Shown: one piece after another, positions 1 to 11,757 of the stretch
Position numbering within the stretch: the stretch's first letter is position 1
Layout: every line of letters begins with the position of its first letter
NCBI GenBank assembly: GCA_002633025.1
Contig: NMRB01000379.1
Location: 108,381 to 172,380 of the forward strand
Direction of reading: 5' to 3'
From: Notospermus geniculatus
Lineage: Eukaryota; Nemertea; Pilidiophora; Heteronemertea; Lineidae
DNA: 64,000 nucleotides
Made by a program: the position numbers and the translations under genes
The notes under the pieces: generated by a model
What the model saw: the letters and a program-made list of their open reading frames with translations, nothing else
Database searches by the model: none
What the model was told of the DNA's origin: nothing

Positions 1-1130
1 TTACTAGTTGCTTGCTGAGAGCTTCCTAGAGTGGTGTGGTCCTCAAAACCACAAGGTCAATTTCACTACACAATAGGGAAAGGGTTCATTGGTTCAAAGT
101 TATTTTTGCCCTGCATTTCTGTCTGTTGTATACTGGGGTGGCGGAGCATGTGCTGTCATCATGATGGTTTCATTGATACTGATTCCTTCTAAAAACAGAC
201 AAAGAAAGTAAAAATATGTATATTTTGCGCAGGGGATTTCACAGCATAATTTCTCCTCATACATGTAGGATGCTCAATGTCGGCGGCAACAATGTTCGGC
301 ATCATCAAAAATGTCAATCGGGTTCTCGGATCATGGAAAATGCGTTCCCTGCCCATAACTCGATGCATTTCAGTGAGTTAAAGATCCGCTTTGCCGGTGT
401 TGACTGCCAAAACCTGCAGGGAAAGTCATGTTAGAACCATGCTAAGGACTTAGAAGTACCCCGGAGCTACTCTAAAGTTAGAATACAACTCAGAACCGTA
501 CTAAGCTAAGAATGGTTTTATGGAATAGGCTTAGCAAGCAACTAAGAGATAGAATGATTCTAGTGCGGTTTGGCAGCCAACTAGGCCTTAGAATGGTTTT
601 ATGGATTTGGGCCCTGAATTTTTACATCGCGCCTTTGGCACTTGCTGCAAACATTCAGTATATGACCTCGACACTTGGACACAAGTATCCATGTGACACT
701 GTGTCTCGTTGAAGAAATCAACACTTGGGTCCACAAGTTGATCATTCCTTTGACATCTCATCAGTGTATAATGAGTTAATGAACTCTCGCTAATTGTCTT
801 AGCGACTCTGAAAGTACGCCCGTGGGCATCGTAGATCAACTCAATCTGCACATTTCGTGTCGATTGTCAATTACATGCTTGTCTTTCTAATGTAAAGCAC
901 GATGAAGTACTGATAAATGAAATATAAAAACACTGGGAAGTGGTGAGTGGGTGTAATAAAGCTCACCGCACAAGAGGATACAACAGGCAACGTTTGCCAC
1001 CTGGCGACAATCCACTGCTAATTAGGGGCCTACGTAAACATAGAATTAGGGTTGTAGGAGCCACCTCGTGGCAAGTAAGAGAAGCTTTCCCCCTCGCTAG
1101 AGCTCGTTCGCAGTAGTTTCTTCATGGTAT
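1..1130. other. non-coding stretch, nothing recognised
   Basis: The stretch holds only short ORFs with no recognisable protein. Around 420-620 the phrase AGAATGGTTTTATGGA occurs twice about 80 bases apart (near 510 and 590), a small local duplication. I see no RNA gene, transposon end or conserved motif. Confidence 0.5.
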
Positions 1131-1273
1131 TAGGGAGTTTAAGAAATCAAACGATAAACGTTAACTTTACGACAACGTTATGTTTTGTACCGAAAATGCA
1201 ATATGGTATTCGCAGTATGAAAAATAACGTTGTCGTAAAGCTAACGTTTATCGTTTGATGTCAAAACTCCCTA
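1131..1273. mobile_element. foldback MITE with TA ends
   Basis: The ends read TAGGGAGTTT and AAACTCCCTA, and arms of about 50 bases are reverse complements (for example AAACGATAAACGTTAACTTT on the left against AAAGCTAACGTTTATCGTTT on the right). The TA flanks suit a Tc1/mariner-type non-autonomous element. There is no coding sequence. The element at 17063 starts with the same TAGGGAG, so the two may share a mobilising enzyme. Confidence 0.75.
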
Positions 1274-1470
1274 ATAGAATGTGGGGACCTTAATTCCGAC
1301 TGATCCATGTTTTCTCTAACAACTTTTATTGGCAGGGTATGCCAGCTGACGTGCACCTCTTTGAAACTGGCGTGTTATCGAATTTTCTTTAGCCACAGGT
1401 AATGTAATACACTAGCTACATGTACATGTACAGTACGTATTTTTACCAATGACGTATACGACTATCCATA

Positions 1471-1582
1471 GGCCCGTATTCTAGAAGCCTCCTCAACTCT
1501 AAGGTCTACTTTAAGCTTTTGTATTCTGCCCTGTGAACAATAGCTAAACATTAGAATTAAGGAGGTTTCTAGAATACGGCCC
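1471..1582. mobile_element. short foldback MITE
   Basis: The left end GGCCCGTATTCTAGAA is mirrored by TTCTAGAATACGGCC on the right. Arms of about 35 bases enclose a loop of about 40 bases. There is no coding capacity. The GGGCC-type terminus recalls hAT-like MITEs, but I see no clear target-site duplication, so the superfamily is open. Confidence 0.7.
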
Positions 1583-2110
1583 ATATAGTTTTCTATGGCT
1601 GAGTTATCCATAGGGAGCCCGAACGTACCCGAGAAAGCTATGACGTTGAATTGAGTGGCGCCTTTATAAGTACAGAGACCATGTGAACGAAGAGACATTT
1701 GTTCAAAGAAAGTAAAGTACACGTAGCCTACAAATGCGTTAAGCCACTAGATCAATAACAGAAATATAATATCTGAAGAACATGAAAAAACGCATTGTTG
1801 TTCATCAGCTGTTTGAACATCCGTTATGTTTCGATATATCGTCAGAGGCAACCTTTTGTTGTCTGATAGCCGTGCGTACATGTTTTCAGAACGTTTTTTC
1901 ATCATTGGCTAATGTCTTTGTGAACAAAGAGACGTATGTGTGATGTTGAAAAGTTTCTTTATTTTTTGATTAAAGGAGGCTTAGCGGATTTGCGGCACTT
2001 TGCCTTCCTTTTCTGCGCCGTTGTGTCTCCGAGTAACGCGAAAGCGAAGATACTGAACAGAAATCCGTTCACCCGGTGATTACGCGTGGTTCGGGTACAT
2101 GTATAATAGA

Positions 2111-2370
2111 GAGTTTTCGCAAAGCCCCCAAAACGCTAACGGGAACGCCAATCTCATTGTTCGATGCCACGAAGAGAGTGCCGAACAAAGGGATAGACGT
2201 TCGCGTTGGCGTTTCGGGGGTTTTGCGAAAACTGTCTGCTTATAAAAGTGTCTTCGCAAAGCCCCGAAACGCCAACGTAATTGTCGATCCTTTTTGTTCC
2301 GTGCTGTCTTCCTGGCATCGAACAGTGGGATTGGCATTCACGTTTGCGTTTCAGTGGTTTGCGAAAACTC
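2111..2370. mobile_element. two tandem palindromic monomers (TTTTCGCAAAGC family)
   Basis: Two consecutive palindromes of about 120 bases (2111-2232 and 2251-2370) each start near TTTTCGCAAAGCCCC and end near GGGGTTTGCGAAAA, with inner arms AACGCCAACG and CGTTGGCGTT. The loops share words such as TTGTTC and GGCATCGAACA. The same paired arrangement recurs at 19161-19390. Open frames on both strands here follow from the palindromic, stop-poor sequence and are not genes. Confidence 0.75.
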
Positions 2371-2820
2371 TCTATATTATGAGAATTCACGAGCGTAGGA
2401 TATTTAGAATACTAAAGAAAATATTCACTGTATACGATGCATCAACGATTGCAAAATGGGTGGTTCATCTGTAAAACACTCAAACTGTCAAAACTTTATC
2501 CCAAATAAGTACAGACTACATTTTCCGATGCGTTCTGATACTCAGTACTGACAGGCGAATCGGCTTTCAAGCCGTCGGTCGTGTTTTTGTATTCGAAGTC
2601 GTTTGTTTTGTTGATGAATTTAGAAGTATTCTGTCATTTCTCAGCATTCGTCTCCAGTTGCTGTATTTGTGTATTTGCAGTCTTCGGTGTGTTTTTCGAT
2701 AAGATTTACTTATGTAAACGACGTTCTTCCTCGTGAGAGTGTTCTCGCAAGTTTGCTCTCCCTGCGTAACTCGGCCGAGAAAATTACGATGGGGAATCGT
2801 TTGTATCATTTGGTCGGAGA

Positions 2821-3055
2821 GTAAAGCCCCGTCACATATCCACTCTGGGGCCCGTACGGCGAGTAAAAACAGACAGATTGCCCCTGATCCCCCGGGGAAT
2901 GAAAACCATAGAAATGAAAATGAACATGAACATGAAAATGAAAATGAAAATCGTAATTGACCCGTACTGTCTCTAAAATCCACGGCAAGCCGCTGGGTGG
3001 GGAAAATCGTACGGGGCCCGGTGGATTTGTGGCGGCGGCTTTAGTGGTAAAGAAA
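2821..3055. repeat. dispersed repeat, copy 1 (second copy at 49.1 kb)
   Basis: Two blocks, GTCACATATCCACTC...GGCCCGTACGGCGAG near 2831 and AAGCCGCTGGGTGGGGAAAA near 2985, recur in the same order and orientation at 49142-49385. The spacer differs: here it holds a GAAAAT-type microsatellite. The class is unknown; I see no terminal repeats or reading frame shared between the copies. Confidence 0.6.
2898..2952 (+). repeat. GAAAAT/GAACAT hexamer microsatellite
   Basis: About eight tandem hexamers of the form GAAAAT with interspersed GAACAT. It gives artificial low-complexity open frames (Glu-Asn on plus, Phe-His on minus) that should not be read as proteins. Confidence 0.85.
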
Positions 3056-3139
3056 TCAACAGCGGTGAACCTTGGAGTATATACTCGAAGGGTGAACCAA
3101 AGATTGAAAGCCAGTACGCGGGACGATTTCTCAACTATT

Positions 3140-5740
3140 AGATAAACATGACACCTATTCGCAACAAAGCAAAGAGCATTAGACCGAACTTGAAAGGGCT
3201 GACAAAATGATACATTTTCAATAACTCAGAAAGACTGCGTGTTACCGTACTCAGAAATAGCGTAGCCAATATACTAATGGTATAGAGAAATGATAGGAAT
3301 TTTCAAACAATTCACCATTTGGCATTTTGTTGTGACTACTAACGTCATCGTTAAAAATAATCAAAGATAAGAGTAGCACGGTTTGTTTGTATGGATGAAC
3401 AATCACTGTCATTAGACTCAAAGGAAAGATTCCGAGGCCCAGTCTATCTTCCACCACTTTTAACTTTAAAGAGAAATTCGCCATCATTGAACGACGCGGT
3501 GGAGTTATAACAACAGTAAGGCTGCGATTACATAGTGCTACACGGTACCGGTACATGCATATGGACAGGCCGGTGTACCAAAGGAGAAAGGCCTAGGAAT
3601 TCAAGTCCTCAATACAAAAGCTATGCATTGTCAAAGGTTATTATCAGCCGTCACGACATACTAGTAATCCTTCAGAAAGGATTAGGCTTAATCCACTAGG
3701 ACAATAGCATTCCGGAGTTTGATTCCTGAAGGACTTTCTCCACATTCGCAACGGTTAACAATGGCTTCACGGTCGCTAACCCTGTGTGAAACTTAACAAT
3801 TGGCATGTTTGGATAATGTGTACATACATTGTACATCTGCATCTACCCCATCACAGCCTGCGCCACTCTGACAGCTCTGACGAAGTTTCAGTCTGAGCCT
3901 GTCGTATAAGGTGTGTCTACGTGACATAGCGCAGCATTCCATGCGTTGATGACGGCAAATGGAAAAATCTCGAGCCTACAAATCTCAAGAAATATGGCAA
4001 TCTCAATTGTTCACTGCTTGAATTGAAGTGTAACGCCCGAAGAAGAAAGGTGACTTTCTGTGTAAGTCGCTGATTTAGTAGTTGGAAGACTGCAGTTCAA
4101 AAGGGGGACGTGTCGTTAGTTCATTCGGCCAGACCTTTGATTTTCTCCAAACATGCAAAAATAAATGGAATCAAATACAATCCGTCTTATTGTTCTATGA
4201 AAATAACTCGTTTCAAACAGAGGCTCGACGTGAAAAAATCTCCTTCGTCGGGAAATCGATTGAAAAGCCTCCTTTATTTCTCTTTGAAGTCGAGTTTAAT
4301 CACTCTACTGTCGCTGTACGTGTTAAAAATCTTAATAGCGACAAAGGCTAGAAGATGTCGACGTCCTCAGGCGTATTTTCGACGCAAGATCTTGAACTAT
4401 GTCTCGCGAGGTCGCCAGCTCAGCGACATTTAGGAGTTCACCCTTGTTTTGTAATTTCTAGAACANGTCCATGGTCGGTTACTCTGTGTAACTTGTTTTT
4501 TTGAAAATAGGCCGTGGTTCAGCACAAGGCCTCTTGATGAGGTGGGAGCATAATGTACATCTACATGTAGCATATTGGAAGCCTGTTGGAAAAAGTTATC
4601 AACAGCGAACTACCAACAGGAGATTTGTTTGGGCCCAACTTTTCAAATGTCTGGTCAGATGTTCCTCCTGGGAGACTTTTCTCGTGTAAGTTGGCATAAT
4701 TCACCATTGTTGCCAATCTTTTGACTCGCAGGTTTTTCGAGACTCTACGCTTCGATCATCAAACTTGCGTGTAATGCCATATACTTGTACTTCAAAATCA
4801 GAAGATATAACGATTTGCAAAACGTAACAGCCGGCATTCCTTGGCGTTACGTTGTCTGTAAGATCTGCCGTGTCAATCACTGGGAATTGCTACTATCCGG
4901 ACAGGATCTGGCCCAATCATAATAAAATTTCCTCTTCACGTGAATACCAGATCAAAGGTTGGGGAAGTGTCCAGTTGGGAGAGTTTGTTAACGGTGGCAG
5001 ATGGTTTAGGACACGAGGTAATACAAGGCAAAAAGTGACGATCGGCACTGATCGGTACCCACTTGAATCAGTATGAGAATCGGTGGGATACCCTCAAAAG
5101 TTGGATCAGACCTATTCATACCTGGTTTATTGTAATTTACTCTTACTTCCTCTCACAGAGGAGGAACGCATCCAAGTGGGAGTAGAAAGGCTCGTACGAA
5201 GGCGGTTATAGCATCACCGCTTTCGGCGGTATCTGCGCCAGACGACCCTCCTATCACTTAATAATCAACGTCTCGAAAGATCTAACAGCACTCGACCTGT
5301 TTACCCCATCGACTACCTTTGACAAACCCGATCTAAGTCTTCCCTCCTCAAGAAACTGTCATTTTCTTCCCTAACATGCCCTTGTACCCCCTGGGGCAGA
5401 CCGGACTCTGCCGGTCAAGCAAGCTAACAACTCGATCTAATGAATACAACCCGACACGGGGGCCCAGTAAATAGCACTGATTAGGTCGAGTTGGTCAGGG
5501 CGTCCAAATGACCTGGCGTCATGAAAGGGACACAGTTTTTATATCAACCCAATTTTGATCACGTCTTATGGAAAAGTACTTCCTTAGGTTAGCTGGTCGA
5601 AACAAAACAAGATAGTGTTTTTGACGACACCAGCTTGCTGATTGAAGGAAGAGCTAAATATCAGTCAGTTGAAATAATGAGCAAGTTCGTGGCCTTGGCA
5701 GTTCCAGCCTTCCGACTTAATTCCAGTGTTTATCTGTCAA
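3140..5740. other. non-coding stretch, nothing recognised
   Basis: No coding frame with recognisable protein character, and no long inverted or tandem repeat. One ambiguous base lies at about 4466. Two overlapping open frames at 4082-4433 have no domain signature and look like chance. Confidence 0.45.
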
Positions 5741-5961
5741 GGAAATGCAGCGATCCGCGACACATGAGGGAGGTTGACGTATTCTGATGAGTAATTACAG
5801 GAAAAACAGCGGCTGGCGACATCGGGGGTGCGGTTGTCATGTTACGCTGCTTTCAATGAATTCGAAAATACAACGAATCAAACACACACGGGACGAGATT
5901 GATTGACGCGGTTGACATCTCTTGATCATCGCGTACAGGAAACGCAGCGATCCGCGACACA
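5741..5961 (+). repeat. short direct repeat pair
   Basis: A 24-base word with core GCAGCGATCCGCGACACA occurs at 5741-5764 and 5938-5961 with one mismatch, about 197 bases apart. Sequence outside the words is not similar. It could be a relic tandem duplication or a short conserved word; function unknown. Confidence 0.5.
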
Positions 5962-6280
5962 ATTGAAGACTAATTGGTATCATTCTAGTAAATGTCATCG
6001 CGCACAAGTCAAATATCAAATAACAATCAGTTAATTTCGACCATTGATTTCACAAACGTCTAATGTCAATTTCTTGTTCTCGTTATTTAAACAGAGGGCC
6101 CGTATCATTAATCTTCGTATCACGATGTTATTGCATTTCGCACCTTTTTTGGATGGCGCTGTGAAAATGATCCGAAGCCGTACCGAAGACTCCGCGTTTT
6201 TGCGAACAGTCGAATGTCCACGCAAAACAAAGATGACTAGGTAAGGCGACAGAATTCAGTGGATCATGATGCCAGTGAGG

Positions 6281-6786
6281 AATGATGGATCAGAGTTCGT
6301 CGAAAAATAGATTGATGGATTAGAGTTCGTCTCGAAAAATACATGTAGAGTGATGGATCAGAGTTCGTTGAAAAATAGGAATAATGGATCAGACTTCGTC
6401 GAAAAATAGAGTGATGGATCAGAGTTCGTTGAAAAATAGGAATAATGGACCAGACTTCGTCGAAAAATTGATTGATGGATTAGACTTCGTCGAAAAATAG
6501 AGTTGTGATGGATCAGAGTTCGTCGAAAAATATTGTGAGGGATTAGACTTCGTCGAAAAATAGAGTGATGAATCAGAGTTCGTCGAAAAATAGAGTGATG
6601 GTCTATTTAATAGACTTCGTCGAATAATAGAGTGATGGATCAGAGTTCGTCGAAAAATATAGGATGGATGGATACGAGTTCGCCGAAAAATAGAGTGATG
6701 GATGGGAGTTCGTCGAAAAATAGACTGATGGATGAGAGTTCGTCGAAAAATAGAGTGATGGATTAGAGTTCGTCGAAATATAGGAG
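6281..6786 (+). repeat. minisatellite, ~31 bp unit, about 16 copies
   Basis: Tandem units read GATGGATCAGAGTTCGTCG followed by AAAAATAGAGT. The recognition word GA(G/C)TTCGTC can be counted about 16 times. Two variants, GAGTTCG and GACTTCG, alternate over the first two thirds, suggesting a two-unit higher-order repeat of about 62 bases. One unit carries a TACATGTA-containing insertion near 6342. Confidence 0.95.
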
Positions 6787-7410
6787 TGATCGAGGCCAGC
6801 TCACCAAAGTTGTCAAATTAATTGCAAAATTAATCGCTCATTCTGATTGCACATACATGTACATACATGTGCTAGCAAGTATTAGCGCTAACGAGTCAAG
6901 GCCAACAAGGCTTGTGCTCCGCCCATGCTCTATTTAGGATTTATCTATTCGGGCCATCGCTGATTTTGTGCCAGGTGTTCAGAACTCAGCTGTTTGACGT
7001 GTCCGGTCAACGGCAACATGTTGCAAGTGTGAAACGAGCAGGTTCTATGAATGACTGAAACATGCGCAAGGCTACTACTACATCAGTATGACTGTGCTCC
7101 TTCGATACAAAAGCTACGTATACAGTATAAGCACTACAAGTACATACTGTGAATATTGTGCAAGCGACTTGCATCATCGGCTTCTGAGAACAATAGTGTG
7201 TTTTCGCAACCGCTCAGTTAGTTCAGTGACTACGCTTATCTATTGTTCGGGTACACTCAGACAATAGAAAATCGTCACCCCGTAAACGGATTTTTGAGTG
7301 TCCGTTTTGTCTGCGCCTAAAAAGGATAAAGGCGATTCGGACGAACAACATGGAATGGGGACCACTGCCTCAGTAGGTGTCAGCAGTGGTTAAAACTATT
7401 GAAATGAAAC
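6787..7410. other. non-coding stretch
   Basis: Apart from an ACATACATGTACATACATGT word near 6851, no repeat, RNA or coding signal is visible. Confidence 0.4.
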
Positions 7411-7530
7411 TGACACCCCGGTCCTGATCAATTTCCCACACAAAAGGCGCCCATTATAGGACCGGGTTTCGGTGTGCTGCGCTCTATCGTAGCTAGGATC
7501 CCCATTGACCGGGCTGACGTCATTCGGGCA
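7411..7530 (+). repeat. dispersed repeat, copy 1 (second copy at 27.8 kb)
   Basis: CCCGGTCCTGATCAATTTCC, then GGCGCCCATT and GCTCTATCGTAGCTA, recur in the same order at 27809-27920 with perhaps 75-80% identity. There are no terminal inverted repeats. The class is unknown; the pair suggests a moderately old interspersed repeat. Confidence 0.6.
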
Positions 7531-8165
7531 GTTTGCTATTGCGAAAACTGTAACCAATTTTGGGGCGCAGTTTGACGTCCATACAAATTTGTTTTTGTTG
7601 CAGTATTTTGAGAAGATTCCTGGCAGAATGAATCCTTCCGACAGTTGACGATTTTTCCTACGATCCCTGGCAATCCGATACTTGCTCGGTGGACTATCGC
7701 AAAGGTGAATCACTCCGCAAAACATGACGATAGGCGATTTATCCCCCAGTCAGGATATTGCCGAGCGGAAATCAGAATCGCTCCTCGGTGATTCCAGGAT
7801 ATCGGCGAATATCGCACCGTATCAGTGAGCGTAGCAGGAAGTCAAACGTGGCCACGAACCGTATCGTTTTTAATCACCGCGACGAAACACAACTCATTTT
7901 TACCAGAAACTTCGCCAAGGTGACACTGATTTACATTCCACTCTAGACGGCAATCTGTCTTGGTGTCAATAGGGTATAGCTATGCCACAACGTGCTAGGA
8001 ATTTGGAATTCAGATTGCCCATCTCTGAACAGCAGTTTTTCCGACTGATCAAAATTTGCGATGTTGTTTTTCAGCCAAGCATGATGTTCAGATATTTTTT
8101 CATTCGGTATGAGTGGGATTGATGGTCCTACCTGCAGGGATTTCTTACGCGGGGTTTCTTTGGGA

Positions 8166-8325
8166 GTTGTCTGGATGGTGCAGTGGAAACATCCGCACCT
8201 GTCATCAATGCGGTCGTGGGTTCGATCCCCGGTCGTTCCAGTGGCGCCATGTGGTATAGAGGGCGGTCTCTCCTCGACATCGTAGCTAGGTTTTCACGGG
8301 GCTCCAGTTTCCTACAACATTACTT
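8166..8325 (+). mobile_element. tRNA-derived SINE, copy 1
   Basis: The 5' part is tRNA-like: an A-box-like GGATGGTGCAGTGG and, about 40 bases on, a near-consensus pol III B box GGTTCGATCCCCGG. The tRNA-unrelated body contains GAGGGCGGTCTCTCCTCGAC and GGGGCTCCAGTTTCCT. A reverse-strand copy at 57041-57190 matches the whole length. In that copy the anticodon region CGCCTGCCACC resembles tRNA-Gly(GCC). This is a retroposon, not a functional tRNA: the 3' half of the cloverleaf does not pair as an acceptor stem. Confidence 0.8.
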
Positions 8326-9865
8326 ACATGTATCACCCAGGACTGTTTGATAAATAGCTAAATGCCCCGAGTTGCGCGTGCACTCCTGAAATAGCATTTT
8401 ACCTTATGCTCGTGAGGTTGTTCACCGATTATGTTTCTTTCCGCCTGGAAAGCCTGCATGAGATTTTCCTTTGCCTTCGTTTATATCGAACACCGAACAT
8501 CGTCGCTTCACTGGATGAAAATCTAACAACTACGCCCTCCCTCTTTGCTTCGGATACTTTTCCTTTGGAAAGGTGTCCTATCACACCCGCACATAAGGCG
8601 ACCAATCAAGGTCTGAAATTTCTTCCTTCCTGAACCTGTTGCCAATGATTACCTCTCGTGTTACATTTTGTTAAAAACGTTGAGAACCAACCGAAGAAAA
8701 TCTTCAAGAACAACAAGTTGCAACATCTGTATTCTCTTCTCGAAGCACTCTGATTCATGCTGCCGCGATGCCCCTGCATAGCAAATGCCAACAACTGATT
8801 TCCGTGTCGTAAGAAAGGCTGCAACATTAACAAGAGGTGACAACCGGTGGATTTGAAGGCTGTGACTGAGGCGAAGTTCAGGGATTGTTTTATGCGATCT
8901 GTGACAGGAAGCGAGGGTGTTGGCATCTGCTGTGAGCGTACGTACATCAAGTGGTCTCCGTCTTTGTGCTGCAGGAAAGCACTGCAAAAAATAGGCAACA
9001 AGGATTGGCCATGCAGTCTTCTGTCGTTTTGGTTTTTCCTGTGCATGTCATCGTCGAGAATTGCTTGCTCGGTGTTGAAGGAAATGAATGCTTGTTCTCG
9101 TGTCGTTTTGAAGATGTTGAGACCAATCGTGGATACAAATCTGGATGTTTTGCAGTTTTGAAGGTGTTCAGACTGGGTGCCTTCTGTATACTATCCAACA
9201 GTTTGTTGAGAGTGTAGCGGCAGAAACGTTGAACCGCGGCCTTCGCCGTACCCTGCCCGTGTTCTTGGGGCTACCGGGGAAAGAGAACTTCCTGACCTGG
9301 GGTGCCTTTCAGGCAGGTCGACATTGATCATGTCAGAGTGGTACCCAGGGGCGTGGCCTGGCACGAAACTGTAGTTGCGGATCAGATGTGATGAAAACGA
9401 ACCGCTTCCTTCACAAATCTTAAGCACTCTTAATACCCAGCCTTGAAAATCCCTCATCATTGGTACTTTTGACATGTTCGTTTAAGACCACAACCTCTGT
9501 TTGGAACGTGGGTGCGTCCGAAGAATTCGAAGTAACGATTTTGGGTCATTCTCATCATTAAGATGAATGGCACCCCCGCGTCGAGAACAAATACTATCAG
9601 CGGGAGAAAACTCATTATCTTCGATTTTATTGCTTCGTAGATCTGCACGGTAGAGGTGACACAGAATGTTGTATGAAATTCGGGTTTTATTGGCACCCGA
9701 CCCGCAGGTGGAATACTGATGGTCAGCGAGAGCGGAAGCAATCTTGTTTCGCTTTGCTGGCGGTTAACGGTACGGTATTGGGAAGATTTGCGCCGAGAAC
9801 GAACGGAGGCGGATCACTTTTGCATTGAAGGTTGGAAAATGTCGCTGTTCCACTTAAGAGTCCTT
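8326..9865. other. non-coding stretch with unassigned ORFs
   Basis: Several overlapping open frames of 75-150 codons lie on both strands at 8606-9475, but none shows a recognisable domain, start context or splice arrangement. They overlap each other antisense, so at most one could be real, and I support none. Confidence 0.4.
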
Positions 9866-10135
9866 GGGTGTATTCGAATCCCCGTTCTTGACCACACTCG
9901 TGCTGACCTAGTTCATGTAGTCACGGCAGTTTCGAACGCCGAGAACACAACCCGAGTCGGGCCAAGAACGTGTTCTTGTCAACCCTCCGCTGAGTGGGGA
10001 GCGAGAAGAACACGTTCTTGGCCCGACATGGGTCGCCTTATTGGCGTTCGAGACTGCAGTTCTCGAGTTGAGATCAACAACTACATGAACTTGGTCAGGA
10101 CGAGTGTGGCCAAGTACGGGGATTCGAATGCTCCC
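9866..10135. mobile_element. foldback MITE, ~270 bp
   Basis: The outer arms ATTCGAATCCCCGTTCTTG and CAAGTACGGGGATTCGAAT are inverted, continuing through CCACACTCGT/ACGAGTGTGG and an inner pair CCAAGAACGTGTTCTT/AAGAACACGTTCTTGG. Arms exceed 100 bases with a short loop around AACCCTCCGCTGAGTGGG. No coding capacity is credible, although the palindrome leaves antisense open frames. Confidence 0.8.
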
Positions 10136-11153
10136 ATTGCGTGCGAGTTGGCTCACAGCATGGGCAACTCAACTCAGAACTTAATAGATAACAATGATAG
10201 ATAACAATGGTCAGTCGTTTGTGTCATTGGTCTCAGTGTTGAAAGACAACAGTTGTGAACAGCGAACCGCCCAAATGACGAAGGACGTGTCAATTTCATT
10301 GTGTTTGTCCGAACTTGTTTTGTCCTGTCGCACCTTCGACAATGTGGTCACTCCGTAAAGTCTAGTTGTTATCTAATGGTTGTCCGAATTTGAAGGTAAA
10401 AATAGAAACCGGGCGGTATGCTATTGCCCAAACTCTCACTTGCAGCAGTGTCTGTGAAGGCCATAGATAAATTAATAGATAAATTGTCAGGAAATTCTCG
10501 GAGCAACAACTTATCCAACCCCACACCAACCGAGAATAGGCAGGTCACATCAGCTCACCAAATGCACATTTTGTATTTTTATTCACCAGCTAACCATGCT
10601 TCTATCATCATTCACGTTTAATAGCCAATATCGTCGATTAATGCAACTGGTGTTCTTTATATCCTTTGTGTTGTATGAAATGGGGCCATGTAAAATCGGC
10701 GTTATGTCGGTGCTAGCATCTTTGGAGAGGTTGATAAGGCGTTTTATGTGTTGGCCGTCCATCTTTCCGGGTTTGATGAGAATGTTAGTTGAAAGTAATC
10801 GCTCGTGGTTTATATCAGACCGTTAGGTTGTGCACAAGATCCAAATGCAAATGAATCAACTTCCTTCCCATTATTTGTCGTGGTTATGCATCGTCTTTCA
10901 ACTTCTCTTGTATGGTAACCTGTATGAAATCTTGGTGTCTGCGGTACAGATTCACATCTTGACTTCCCTCTGCCCCGGGCAGCAGTTCACCATTTCCCGT
11001 AGCATCATCTTCTGGAGGCTGAGATTTCTCATCCTGACGACTGCCGCACCGCCCAACGTCTTTCTCAGCTACAACACAGCATCACATCACAACGGCTCGA
11101 GATTACTATACTTGGGAGGCCTGTCGAGTGCCTAATCGTTTGACGTGTATTCC
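10136..11153. other. non-coding stretch
   Basis: No gene recognised. AGTTGGCTCACAGC followed by ATGGGCAACTCAACT at 10145 and a downstream TGTCATTGGTCTCAGTGTTG are echoed at 58880-58965, suggesting an old interspersed repeat. Confidence 0.4.
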
Positions 11154-11634
11154 CTGTGTTAAGATATAAGGCTGACCCTAACAATGACCTTTCCCATCAG
11201 CCAATCATTCTACTCCTTAGTGAGTAACAGGTCTTCTGATTGGTTCCCACGATTAGGCACTCGCCAGTGGTGCTTGTATAACCTACATCGAAAACGCCCA
11301 AAATAAGACAAATCCGTGTGATAATTAATGGGACACTTCGTGGTATCGGGGAACTAAATTTCTCTGACATTCTTTCGGTAGTTAGTGCTCCAAGGTCAAG
11401 AATGCTGTGACCGCTTTCGTTCAGAACTGTCCATTGGAAACGTGATAAAGACATCGTAGTAAGGCAGCGGTGATAAATCCCACTCTGTCATGGTACGCGG
11501 TCGACTTAATCACGTATGAGTACAGGAAGCCACAATGATGGCCCACCAAATTGGGATTTATGGCTCATAAAGGAGTGAGCTAACCGTATTTTTCGTCGCA
11601 TCGGTGTTTTTTTCCTTTCTTATTGGTTGATAAA
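11154..11634 (+). repeat. left copy of sequence repeated across the gap
   Basis: This 481-base segment is repeated at 11758-12238 with about five substitutions. Its left flank is unique, and it runs directly into the N run. This is the pattern of a contig end that overlaps the next contig but was not merged. Small open frames inside differ at amino-acid-changing positions between copies and are not supported as genes. Confidence 0.9.
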
Positions 11635-11757
11635 NNNNNNNNNNNNNNNNNNNNNNNNNNNNNNNNNNNNNNNNNNNNNNNNNNNNNNNNNNNNNNNNNN
11701 NNNNNNNNNNNNNNNNNNNNNNNNNNNNNNNNNNNNNNNNNNNNNNNNNNNNNNNNN
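11635..11757. other. assembly gap (123 N)
   Basis: A run of undetermined bases sits between two near-identical segments. The gap is probably artificial: collapsing the repeat would remove it. Confidence 0.95.

Noticed and set aside
2076-2474. 132-codon frame with shadow frames on the minus strand
   Set aside because: It lies in palindromic repeat monomers, which are open on both strands by symmetry.
6281-6786. CRISPR array
   Set aside because: The units are contiguous diverged tandem repeats without unique spacers, in eukaryotic DNA.
8166-8245. Functional tRNA gene
   Set aside because: A and B boxes are present, but there is no acceptor stem and the sequence continues into a repeat body shared with a second locus, so it is a SINE.
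8606-9475. Overlapping frames of 80-146 codons on both strands
   Set aside because: They overlap antisense, have no domain signature, and cannot all be real.
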